A stretch of DNA of 15,533 bases from Conexivisphaera sp046536535 (GCA_046536535.1 JAWDMO010000024.1:1-15533); one strand, 5' to 3'. Positions 1 to 6,561 are shown, counted from the first letter of the stretch. Made by a program: numbers and translations. The notes: generated from the sequence alone by a model not told the origin.

Positions 1-1200
1 TACTTCGTCCTCAGGTTCGCCCCGATATTCTTCGTCGGCGCGATAGCGGCCGGGCTGGCGGCGGAGGCGCAGTCCCAGGTGTACTTCGGGATAGTCGCCG
101 CGCTCGCGGCGTTCACCGCGTTCATGATGGCCACAATGGCAGTCGTGAGCAACGAGTTCAAGCTGATACTGGCATACTCGACCGCGAGCCAGCTGGGGTA
201 CATGATCCTGGCGGCCGCCGCCGGCGGGCTCCTCGTGACCCAGGGACCGGCCGCCCTCGCGGCCATGGACCAGGGGGTCTTCGCGGGGCTGGCGCAGCTG
301 ATGAGCCACGCCGTGTTCAAGGCGTCCCTCTTCCTGATAGCCGGATGGGCCCTCCACGTGGCGGAGAGCCGGTTCATAGACGACATGGGCAACTACGCCA
401 GGTACATGAAGGCGACCGCCGTGGCCATGTGGCTCTCCGGCCTGAGCCTCGCGGCCATCCCGCCGCTGAGCGGGTTCTTCTCGAAGGAGCTGATACTCGA
501 CAGCGTGGCGCAGACCGGGTACATGTCGCTCTACCTGGTGGCGGTCGTGACCGCGTTCTTCACCGCGGCCTACGTCACGAGGCTCGCCGTGAGGGTCTTC
601 CACGTCCCGGCGTACCACGAGCACGAGGGCGGGCACGAGGGCGGGCACGGGCCCCACGAGGCGCCCCCGCTCATGCTGATCCCGTACGCGGTGCTGGCGC
701 TGGGCGCGCTCCTCCTGGGCGTGTTCTGGCCCATCGTGGGCCCGGACCTGGCCCTGGGGGTCCGCGAGACAGTTTCGGTGCTCACGACGCCTGTGTTCAT
801 GCCGTCGATAGATCTGACGACCGTCGCGATAACGTCGCTGCTGGCCGTGGACATACTGCTGGTCGTGGCCGCGTACCTCAGGCGCATCGACTTCATGTCC
901 GCCGTGAGGTCCAGCTCGATCCTGTCCGGGATCCACTCGTTCCTGTTCGACCGGTGGTACCTGAACTCGATAATCTACTACGCGTTCGTGTACTCGTTCA
1001 TAGGGCTCTCGTGGGTCCTGCACGTCGTGGACCACGGGATAGACGTCTTCTACCACGGCGTCCTGCCGTCGTTCGCCGGGTGGTCGTCCGCGCTCCTCAG
1101 GGGAACGTTCAGGGGGCGCACCGATTACATGATAGCCATGTACATGTCGTTCATCGGCGTGCTGGTGGTCATCGTTCTCATGATCTGGGGGGTGCTGTAG
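1..1200 (+). CDS. nuoL: NADH-quinone oxidoreductase subunit L (NuoL), 3' part
   Basis: Antiporter-like proton-pumping subunit of complex I (or of an F420H2/ferredoxin-linked relative) in the cytoplasmic membrane. The reading frame is open from base 1, so the true start lies upstream; 399 C-terminal residues are visible out of the roughly 600 or more usual for NuoL. Family marks are the helix with SHAVFKASLFLIAG (the lysine-bearing proton-channel helix), followed by LAAIPPLSGFFSKE, and a long hydrophobic C-terminus ending in a last transmembrane helix. A His-rich loop (codons 601-657, six His in about 20 residues) contains a 12-bp tandem repeat at 625-648. The stop codon abuts the ATG of nuoN, so the two are cotranscribed. 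NuoM and Mrp/MnhA proteins are homologous, but the C-terminal extension and the position before nuoN favour NuoL. Confidence 0.9.
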   Translation, partial: YFVLRFAPIFFVGAIAAGLAAEAQSQVYFGIVAALAAFTAFMMATMAVVSNEFKLILAYSTASQLGYMILAAAAGGLLVTQGPAALAAMDQGVFAGLAQLMSHAVFKASLFLIAGWALHVAESRFIDDMGNYARYMKATAVAMWLSGLSLAAIPPLSGFFSKELILDSVAQTGYMSLYLVAVVTAFFTAAYVTRLAVRVFHVPAYHEHEGGHEGGHGPHEAPPLMLIPYAVLALGALLLGVFWPIVGPDLALGVRETVSVLTTPVFMPSIDLTTVAITSLLAVDILLVVAAYLRRIDFMSAVRSSSILSGIHSFLFDRWYLNSIIYYAFVYSFIGLSWVLHVVDHGIDVFYHGVLPSFAGWSSALLRGTFRGRTDYMIAMYMSFIGVLVVIVLMIWGVL

Positions 1201-2649
1201 ATGGCGTCCGTACTCGTGGATCTGATGCAGGCCATGATCTACCTCACGCTGGCGACGGGCCTGGTCGCGCCCCTCGCCGGGAGGCGGTGGAGGGCGTCCC
1301 TCTCGCTGGCCTTCCTGGGCGCGCTGGCCTTCCTGGGCGCATCCGCCGTATCCGTATACCTGAGCGTCGGCGGCGTCGTCACGCTCTACGGCGGGCTGGT
1401 CGCGCAGGACCCGTTCAGCTCGCTGATAATGCTGGGCGCCGCGGTCTCATCGATACTGCTGCTCATAGCCGTGGGCCCCGACGCCGCCAGGTGGTCGTCC
1501 AGCCCCGCGGCCTTCAGCCTGGTGCCGCTGGTGCTGTTCGGCATCTTCTTCCTGGCGGGCGCGACGGACGCGCTCGTGGTGATAGCGACGTGGCTGATGG
1601 TGTCCGTGGCCAGCTACGTGTTCATAGCGCTCCCGGACGACGCCGGGAGCAGGGCCGCGTCCGTCAGGTACGTGATGGTCGGGATGGTGGCCACGCTCTT
1701 CGTGATCGCGTGGGCGGCGCTCATGTCGGCGCTCCAGGGGGCGTCCGCGTTCGCCATCCTGCCGCTGGGGCCGGCTGCCACGTCGTCCGCGCCCGGCACG
1801 CTGAGCTTCAACGGGCTGGCGCTGGCCGCGGTCGTGGCGGCGGTGGCCGCGCTGGGCTTCAAGCTGGGCCTGTTCCCGTTCCACTGGTGGCTCCCCAACG
1901 TGTATGGCCGGGCCGACGGGAGGGTGGTCTCGTTCGTCGCGGGGGTCGCCAAGCTGGGCTTCATAGCGATAATCGCCAGGATAGTGATAGTGGAGGCCTC
2001 CGGCCCACTGAGCCTCCCGATAGCGATCACCGCCGCCCTGATAGCGGCCTTCACGATGATCTACGGGAACATCGCCGCGCTCAGCAGCAGGAATTTCCAG
2101 ATGATACTCTCGTACAGCAGCATGGCCCAGGTCGGCTACATAATGACGGCGATAGCCGCGGCCGCCTACTTCGCGGGGGCGGGCCCCTCCTATCACCCGC
2201 TGCTCGTCATGTCCTACTACGCGGTCGCGATACAGGCCATAGCCTACTCGTTCGCGAAGGTGCCGCTGTTCGCGCTCGCCGGCGAATCGGGCAGGGGGCT
2301 CTCCGACGTCAGGGGGATGATCACGAGCAGCCCGGTGGCCGCGGTCGCGTCGTCCGTCCTGCTGCTCAGCCTGCTGGGGCTTCCGCCGTTCCTCGGGTTC
2401 TGGGGGAAGCTCTACATGTTCATGGCGGCCGCCGGATTCGCGCTCTGGCTCGCGGTGCTGGCGCTCGTGAACAGCGGGATAAGCGCCTTCTACTACGCGA
2501 TGGTGTTGAGGAACATGCTGGCGAAGGGCGAGGGGCCGACGGTGGGGAGGAGGTACACGGCGTCGCTCGTCCTGGGCGCCGTCGCGGTGATAGCCGTGGG
2601 AGTGGTCGCGCCGCTGATCCTGGGGTACCTGACGACCGTGTTCCTTTAG
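1201..2649 (+). CDS. nuoN: NADH-quinone oxidoreductase subunit N (NuoN)
   Basis: Third antiporter-like membrane subunit of complex I, with many hydrophobic segments over 482 residues, the usual length. Recognisable NuoN motifs are FKLGLFPFHWWLPNVYGRAD, where the lysine and histidine lie in the proton path; NIAALSSRNFQMILSYSSMAQVGY, the NuoN counterpart of the LAYSSIAHxGY segment; and LSLLGLPPFLGFWGKLYMF near the C-terminus, which is typical of NuoN. The ATG follows the nuoL stop with no intervening base, so translation is probably coupled; the G-run in the last nuoL codons may serve as ribosome binding site. It is the last gene of the visible nuo operon. A new promoter follows within 15 bp. 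nuoM does not lie between nuoL and nuoN here and is expected upstream of the window. Confidence 0.92.
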   Translation: MASVLVDLMQAMIYLTLATGLVAPLAGRRWRASLSLAFLGALAFLGASAVSVYLSVGGVVTLYGGLVAQDPFSSLIMLGAAVSSILLLIAVGPDAARWSSSPAAFSLVPLVLFGIFFLAGATDALVVIATWLMVSVASYVFIALPDDAGSRAASVRYVMVGMVATLFVIAWAALMSALQGASAFAILPLGPAATSSAPGTLSFNGLALAAVVAAVAALGFKLGLFPFHWWLPNVYGRADGRVVSFVAGVAKLGFIAIIARIVIVEASGPLSLPIAITAALIAAFTMIYGNIAALSSRNFQMILSYSSMAQVGYIMTAIAAAAYFAGAGPSYHPLLVMSYYAVAIQAIAYSFAKVPLFALAGESGRGLSDVRGMITSSPVAAVASSVLLLSLLGLPPFLGFWGKLYMFMAAAGFALWLAVLALVNSGISAFYYAMVLRNMLAKGEGPTVGRRYTASLVLGAVAVIAVGVVAPLILGYLTTVFL

Positions 2650-2662
2650 ACGCGCGCAAGGG

Positions 2663-2670
2663 ATATATTT
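2663..2670 (+). promoter_or_regulatory. TATA box of the CDF transporter gene
   Basis: AT-rich octamer ATATATTT in otherwise GC-rich DNA, centred about 27 bp before the ATG at 2694. This is the spacing expected for a leaderless archaeal transcript. Confidence 0.65.
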
Positions 2671-2689
2671 CTGTGCAATAACACAGAAA
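2668..2689. promoter_or_regulatory. Palindromic operator candidate over the CDF transcription start
   Basis: Perfect inverted repeat with arms TTTCTGTG (2668-2675) and CACAGAAA (2682-2689) separated by CAATAA. It begins at the end of the TATA box and ends 4 bp before the ATG, so a bound dimer would cover the transcription start and block RNA polymerase. The position ahead of a metal exporter suggests a metalloregulator site. The sequence does not resemble the TTAGG/CCTAA dyad in front of dtxR at 5145-5159, so the regulator may be a different protein. Regulatory role is inferred. Confidence 0.6.
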
Positions 2690-2693
2690 AGTG

Positions 2694-3965
2694 ATGGACA
2701 CGGATAACCCTTATCCCGGGCCCGTCCGTAGCGGCGCCGTGGAGGCCCGGGGACAGTGGGCCGAGGCATTCTCCGGCGGCATGAGGGCGGCATCGATAGC
2801 CGGGGCGGTCTACCTGGCTTTCGCGGTCGCCAAGCTGCTCCTGGGGGGCCTCCTGGGGAGCGTGGCCGTGGAGGCGGACGGAGTCCACACGATGGCGGAT
2901 TCCCTGACGGCCCTCGCCGTCTACGTGGGCCTCAGGCTGGCGAGGGGCAGGCCGTCCTCCAGGTTCCCGTTCGGCAAGTACAAGGCGGAGAACCTGGCGG
3001 CACTCATGGTGGCCGTCGCGATAGGCGCCGCGGCCGTGGAGATAGCGTGGGACTCGATCCATCCGCCCGCCGTGGCCATGCGGGATCCGTGGCTCCTCGC
3101 GGCGGTCGAGCTCGCCTCCGCGGCCGTCTACTACGCGCTGGCCTCCTACATGAGGAGGTCCAGGGGGAGCATATTCAGCTCGCTGAGCGCGGAGGCGACC
3201 CACGCGTTCCAGGATGTGCTGATATCCGCCGTCGTTGTCGTCGGCGTCGCAGGCCAGTTCCTGGGCGCGACGTGGATATCCTCCGCGGTGGGCCTGGGGA
3301 TAGCGGCGTTCATCCTCTACCAGGCGTACGGGATCGGCAAATCCTCCATCCTCACGCTCCTGGACGCGGCGGACGAGCGCGCCGCCTCGCGGATAGAGCG
3401 CGTGGTCTCCGGGATACCCGGGGTGGTCGGCGTCCACGAGGTGAGGACGAGGAGGGCGGGCCCGTTCCTCCTGGCCACGATGCACCTGGAGACGTCGCCC
3501 GCGATAAGCGTCAGGGACGCGGACGCGCTCGCCGACCGCGTGGAGGATGTCCTCAGGAGGGAGATGCCGGACCTCCTGATGGTGTCCATACACGAGGAGC
3601 CCGGGCGGCCGTCCGGCAGGTGGAGGGTCGCGGTTTTCGAGGATCAGTCCGGGTATGTCGCGGACCACGCGGCGGATTCGGAGAGGATACTGATAGTGGA
3701 TACCGCGGGCGGCGGGGAGGAGGAGATCCCCAACCCGGCTCGCGGGCGGCCCATGAGGGACCTGATACCGGCCCTCAGGGAGCGCGGGGTCGACGCCGTC
3801 ATAGTCGGCGGGTCGGGCGGGGAGAGGCTGATGGCCCTCAGGGCGGCGGGGATGGTCATCTACCGCTCGCCGCGCGTCCCCGCCAGGGACGCGGTGGAGC
3901 TCTTCCGGAGGGGCGCGCTGGGCGCGGGGGAGGACGGGGCGGGGGTCCCCGGGGTCGATCGCTGA
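2694..3965 (+). CDS. CDF-family divalent metal efflux transporter with C-terminal NifX-like domain
   Basis: Cation diffusion facilitator expected to export Zn2+ or a related divalent ion from the cytoplasm against protons. Numbering is from the ATG at 2694 (a GTG lies one codon upstream). TM2 carries ADGVHTMAD with the HxxxD pair H65/D69 plus D62, and TM5 carries ATHAFQD with H170/D174. Two HxxxD pairs are the usual signature of Zn-transporting members. FPFGKYKAENLAAL is the family loop after TM2. A cytoplasmic regulatory domain (about 195-300) follows. Residues from W310 to about 400 look like a dinitrogenase-cofactor (NifX/NifB C-terminal) domain: RVAVFEDQSGYVADHAADSE, a central NP, then DAVIVGGSGGERLMALRAAG. 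That fusion makes the protein (423 aa) longer than the usual 280-310. Leaderless start is supported by the TATA box at 2663. Confidence 0.88.
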   Translation: MDTDNPYPGPVRSGAVEARGQWAEAFSGGMRAASIAGAVYLAFAVAKLLLGGLLGSVAVEADGVHTMADSLTALAVYVGLRLARGRPSSRFPFGKYKAENLAALMVAVAIGAAAVEIAWDSIHPPAVAMRDPWLLAAVELASAAVYYALASYMRRSRGSIFSSLSAEATHAFQDVLISAVVVVGVAGQFLGATWISSAVGLGIAAFILYQAYGIGKSSILTLLDAADERAASRIERVVSGIPGVVGVHEVRTRRAGPFLLATMHLETSPAISVRDADALADRVEDVLRREMPDLLMVSIHEEPGRPSGRWRVAVFEDQSGYVADHAADSERILIVDTAGGGEEEIPNPARGRPMRDLIPALRERGVDAVIVGGSGGERLMALRAAGMVIYRSPRVPARDAVELFRRGALGAGEDGAGVPGVDR

Positions 3966-4038
3966 CCCGGATTTCGGGGCGCGGGGCGCCATGCCCAGAG
4001 CCGATCCATGGAACCCGTATCCGGACGCGCCGGAAATC

Positions 4039-4046
4039 CTTTTTTT
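4039..4046 (+). promoter_or_regulatory. TATA-like T-tract of the ferritin-like gene, with a small dyad downstream
   Basis: CTTTTTTT preceded by GGAAATC is the only AT-rich element in this interval and is centred about 27 bp before the TTG at 4070. A short dyad TCCTG (4065-4069) / CAGGA (4076-4080) lies over the predicted transcription start and could be an operator. Both assignments are inferred. Confidence 0.4.
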
Positions 4047-4069
4047 GGGGGCTATGCGCACGTATCCTG

Positions 4070-4582
4070 TTGGCGCAGGACGTCCGCACCGTGCTGTGCT
4101 GCATGTCCATGCTCGAGAGGGCCGTGGCCGGGGCATACGCGAGGGCCCTCGGGGAGGAGGCGGACCCCGCGATCAGGGCCGTCCTCACGTTCATATCCGC
4201 GGACAGCGAGAAGCACGCCAGGGTCCTCGAGGCGCTGGCGTCCGGCGCCGCCTGCCGGCGCGACGAGTGCTACGGGCTCATGGGGACCGCTTGGAGGAGG
4301 GAGATGGAGGCAGTGGAGCGGGTGGCCGATTTGAAGGGGCTCCTGGCCGACTACGATGAAATGTCGGCAATCGAATCCGCCGCCGGCGAGGAGTACTCGA
4401 TCCGGATATACGCAAAGGCGGTCGAGGCCATGGGCGGAGCCTCCTCCGCGCTGGTGTCGGATCTGCTGCGGATGATATCGGAGGACGAGGAGAGGCACAG
4501 CCGGCTGCTCTCAGCAATCAGGGACAGGGTAGCGGCGTCGGGCCAAGGTGGCCGCCAGCGCGGCTCCGCGTCGGGTCGCTGA
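4070..4582 (+). CDS. Ferritin-like (rubrerythrin-type) four-helix protein
   Basis: Probable di-iron or iron-handling protein of the ferritin-like superfamily, soluble, 170 residues from a leaderless TTG at 4070. GTG 4091 and ATG 4103 are alternative starts; the TATA spacing and the need for a full first helix favour 4070. Helix 1 has MLERAVAGAY with E16. Helix 2 has FISADSEKHARVLEAL with E47 and H49. Helix 3 has ESAAGEEYSIRIY (E102, E107/E108). Helix 4 has SEDEERHSRLL, a full ExxH pair E140/H143. The helix 2 motif is spaced D-x3-H rather than ExxH, so the second metal site may be altered. No rubredoxin-type CxxC domain is present. It lies between a metal exporter and a DtxR regulator, which fits a role in iron or oxidative-stress balance. 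Substrate and exact activity are unknown. Confidence 0.72.
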   Translation: MAQDVRTVLCCMSMLERAVAGAYARALGEEADPAIRAVLTFISADSEKHARVLEALASGAACRRDECYGLMGTAWRREMEAVERVADLKGLLADYDEMSAIESAAGEEYSIRIYAKAVEAMGGASSALVSDLLRMISEDEERHSRLLSAIRDRVAASGQGGRQRGSASGR

Positions 4583-4603
4583 GGGGAAACTCCCTCCGTC
4601 GAC

Positions 4604-4646
4604 GGCGGAGCCGAGCGCGCTCCCCCGGATCCTCATCGGCTCCGCC
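4604..4646. terminator. Inverted repeat between convergent genes, possible bidirectional terminator
   Basis: Perfect 11-bp arms GGCGGAGCCGA (4604-4614) and TCGGCTCCGCC (4636-4646) with a 21-nt loop, placed in the 81-bp gap between the convergent ferritin-like and V4R genes. It lacks a T-tract, so factor-independent termination is uncertain; it may act as a transcript-end stem. Confidence 0.35.
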
Positions 4647-4663
4647 ACGCGATACCGCATCCG

Positions 4664-5014
4664 TCACGGCCCCGCGCCGCCGATTCCCCTCCTCCGCGCC
4701 TCGAAGGCGCACCTGTCGGATCCGTCGTTCACGCACTCCACCTCCTCCACATCCCACTCCCCTCCCTCGAGCGCGGAGAGCGCCCCCGCGATCATGTCGC
4801 GGAAGTAGTTGGACGTCCTCTTCCTCCACCCCCTTTCCCGGTACCTGGGGGAGAGGACCTCGCACTCGATCAGGCGCCGGACCTCGAATCTGTGCCTCCC
4901 TCCCCCGGTATCCGAGAGCATCTCCACCCGCGTGGCGTAGCCCCTGGCCTCCCAGACCCTGGGGAGCATCGCCAGCGCCGCGTCGCGCCCGAACTGCAGC
5001 AGGTACCCTACCAT
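4664..5014 (-). CDS. V4R (hydrocarbon-binding-like) domain protein
   Basis: Small soluble protein of 116 residues resembling a stand-alone V4R (4-vinyl reductase) domain, a family thought to bind small hydrophobic ligands or metals. The C-terminal half gives the match: NYFRDMIAGALSALEG followed by DVEEVECVNDGSDRCAFEAR, which carries the typical Cys pair (C94, C102) and the GD/GS-x-RC-x-F ending. C51 in LIECEVLS is a possible third cysteine ligand. The N-terminal half is predicted helical with a GYATRVEML strand. It is transcribed divergently from dtxR and convergently with the ferritin-like gene, so it belongs to the same metal-related neighbourhood. Function is unknown; a redox or ligand sensor is a guess. 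Confidence 0.72.
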   Translation of the reverse strand: MVGYLLQFGRDAALAMLPRVWEARGYATRVEMLSDTGGGRHRFEVRRLIECEVLSPRYRERGWRKRTSNYFRDMIAGALSALEGGEWDVEEVECVNDGSDRCAFEARRRGIGGAGP

Positions 5015-5054
5015 CCCGCTGAAACGACATACCGATGGGAATCGCGCCCATCCG

Positions 5055-5063
5055 CAATAATAG
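5055..5063 (-). promoter_or_regulatory. TATA-like element of the V4R gene
   Basis: Read on the minus strand this is CTATTATTG, centred about 45 bp before the V4R start codon, which would give a 5' leader near 19 nt. It is the only AT-rich stretch upstream of the gene. Confidence 0.4.
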
Positions 5064-5131
5064 TGTTTCGAGATCGATCGCGGCGGATGTGCTGCGGGGG
5101 TTCCATCCGGGCCCCCGGTTCCGGGGCAAGC

Positions 5132-5139
5132 CTTATATC
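5132..5139 (+). promoter_or_regulatory. TATA box of the dtxR operon
   Basis: CTTATATC, centred about 27 bp before the ATG at 5163, implying a leaderless mRNA. The upstream GGCAAGC (BRE position) plus CTTAT is repeated exactly before the SDH proteinase gene (14220-14230), which supports it as a genuine core promoter. Confidence 0.7.
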
Positions 5140-5144
5140 AGATG

Positions 5145-5159
5145 TTAGGTTGGCCCTAA
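5145..5159. promoter_or_regulatory. DtxR-box-like operator upstream of dtxR
   Basis: Dyad TTAGG-TTGGC-CCTAA located between the TATA box and the start codon of the DtxR-family gene. The half-sites match the well-known DtxR/IdeR consensus that begins TTAGG and ends CCTAA, although the spacing is shorter than in the 19-bp DtxR box. The position over the transcription start suggests repression, most simply autoregulation of the dtxR-transporter operon. The role is inferred. Confidence 0.65.
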
Positions 5160-5162
5160 TCC

Positions 5163-5579
5163 ATGTCGCTCAATCCTAACGTGAGCGTGACGAAGAAGGA
5201 GAGGGACTGCATAGTGAGCATAGGGCGGGGCTCCGGGGATGGATTTCCCGTGAGGGTCACGGCGCTGGCGGAATCGCTCGGGGTGAAGCCGCCCACGGTC
5301 GAGGAGCTCCTGCGGAGGCTCGAGGGGAAGGGGCTGGTGGCGCGGAGGAGGGGGATGATAATCCTCAGCGAACGGGGCAGGGAGCTCTACAGGAGGATAA
5401 TGATGAGCCACCGCGTGATGGAGACATTCCTCGTGCAGTGCGGCATGGACGCGGACAGGGCGTGCAGGATGATCAGCGAATTCGACTACCTGATAGACGA
5501 GGAGGCCTCATCGCTGGTGCTAACCAGGATAGGCAACCCCACCCGCTGTCCGCACGGCAATCCGATATTGGTCAGCTGA
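5163..5579 (+). CDS. DtxR/MntR-family metal-dependent transcriptional regulator (variant ligand set)
   Basis: Two-domain DtxR-type repressor of 138 residues without the C-terminal SH3-like domain. The winged HTH covers about 10-72 (VTALAESLGVKPPTVEELLRR, then KGLVARRRGMIILSERG). The dimerisation and metal-binding domain follows with SHRVMETFL, GMDADRACRMISEFDYLIDEE, and the diagnostic tail NPTRCPHGNPI. Hand alignment to DtxR keeps H83 (DtxR H79) and E87 (E83), but gives C101 for H98, S105 for C102, D108 for E105 and Y109 for H106. Relative to MntR, D15 matches D8 but the E11 position is Val. The metal site is therefore unusual and its metal cannot be predicted. It is leaderless, preceded by a DtxR-like dyad, and followed after 16 bp by a NicO-like transporter gene. 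Confidence 0.85.
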   Translation: MSLNPNVSVTKKERDCIVSIGRGSGDGFPVRVTALAESLGVKPPTVEELLRRLEGKGLVARRRGMIILSERGRELYRRIMMSHRVMETFLVQCGMDADRACRMISEFDYLIDEEASSLVLTRIGNPTRCPHGNPILVS

Positions 5580-5595
5580 GGATGAGCCCACGTAC

Positions 5596-6561
5596 GTGAA
5601 TCTCTGGAATCCCAGGAACGTCGGCCTGGCCGCCGCCCTGTTGACGTCCTACCTGCTCGGGATAGTGCACGGGATAACCCCGGACGAGCACACATGGCCC
5701 ATAACGTTCTCCTACTCGGTGGGGACCTACAGCACAAGGGGCGGCGCGAAGACGGGCCTCGTGTTCTCGAGCGGGTTCACGGCCCAGAGGGCCATCCTCT
5801 CGGAGGTGGCGTACTTCGCGCTCGCCGGTATATTCATGACCGCCGCCGCGTTCGGCATCACCTACATATTCGTGGGGCTGGCGATGGCGCTCGCCGGCAT
5901 CTACATAGCGAGGAGGGGGAAGTACTTCCACTGGCACTACATAGAGGAGAAGCTGGGCGTGGCCCTGGGCATCCACAGGAGGGGGAGCGAGGTCCAGAGG
6001 AAGGAGCTGGAGCACGAGTTGAACCCGGCGTACGTATCGGGAGATGAGTTCGACGCGAGGCCCGTGCCGGTCAGGCTGGCCCTCCTCCACGGGTTCATAG
6101 CGGGCTTCGGATTCGGGGCGTTCGCGCTCATAATATACACGGTGCTCGCCCCCGCGATGCCGTCGCCGTGGTTCGGGTTCCTCCCCGGGATGCTCTTCGG
6201 GCTGGGCACAATGACCATGCAGATAATGTTCGGGGCGGCATTCGGCAGGTGGCTGAGCTCGACCAAGGGGCTCAACATGCAGGGGATAGCGTTCGTGGGG
6301 AAGAGGATATCGACGTACGTGCTGGAGTACGGCGGGCTGGCATTCATAGTGGCGGGCGCCGCGATACTCAGGGCCCCGTGGCTCCTCAACCTGGGCATAG
6401 TGACCCCCATATACGTGCACAACCTCCACGATCTGGGGATCGGGTTCTTCCTGGTGATAGCGGTGGTCGCCGTGATCGGGTTCGTGGGGTACGAGAGGGC
6501 CGTGAGGCTGGCGCAGCGCAACCCCAGGTTCATCGCGGGGCGGGCCACCGGGCCTCGATGA
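5596..6561 (+). CDS. NicO/NiCoT-like membrane metal transporter
   Basis: Polytopic inner-membrane protein of 321 residues, probably a divalent metal permease. The N-terminal segment GIVHGITPDEHTWPITFSYS contains H25-x4-D30-E-H32, resembling the HX4DH nickel/cobalt motif of NiCoT/NicO proteins. FSSGFTAQRAILSEVAYFAL follows, and HGFIAGFGFGAFALI repeats the His-in-helix theme in the second half. A cytoplasmic loop with charged residues (about 115-155) separates the two membrane halves, and the C-terminal YVHNLHDLGIGFF adds further polar ligands within the membrane. The GTG start at 5596 is 16 bp after the dtxR stop, so the two form an operon and the regulator probably controls this transporter. 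Metal and direction of transport are not established; import of Ni, Co, Fe or Mn, or export, all remain possible. Confidence 0.7.
   Translation: MNLWNPRNVGLAAALLTSYLLGIVHGITPDEHTWPITFSYSVGTYSTRGGAKTGLVFSSGFTAQRAILSEVAYFALAGIFMTAAAFGITYIFVGLAMALAGIYIARRGKYFHWHYIEEKLGVALGIHRRGSEVQRKELEHELNPAYVSGDEFDARPVPVRLALLHGFIAGFGFGAFALIIYTVLAPAMPSPWFGFLPGMLFGLGTMTMQIMFGAAFGRWLSSTKGLNMQGIAFVGKRISTYVLEYGGLAFIVAGAAILRAPWLLNLGIVTPIYVHNLHDLGIGFFLVIAVVAVIGFVGYERAVRLAQRNPRFIAGRATGPR

Noticed and set aside
345..2681. Long plus-strand frame across nuoL and nuoN in a different phase
   Set aside because: Its translation is Arg/Gly/Pro-rich low-complexity typical of shifted frames in GC-rich DNA, while nuoL and nuoN in the other frame match known families throughout.
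2646..4136. Minus-strand frame opposite the CDF gene
   Set aside because: It is antisense to a well-supported gene, Arg/Pro-rich, and has no recognisable motif.
4518..5129. 203-residue minus-strand frame overlapping the V4R gene
   Set aside because: It is in a different phase from the V4R frame, has Arg/Gly-rich composition, and runs over the dtxR-V4R divergent promoter region.
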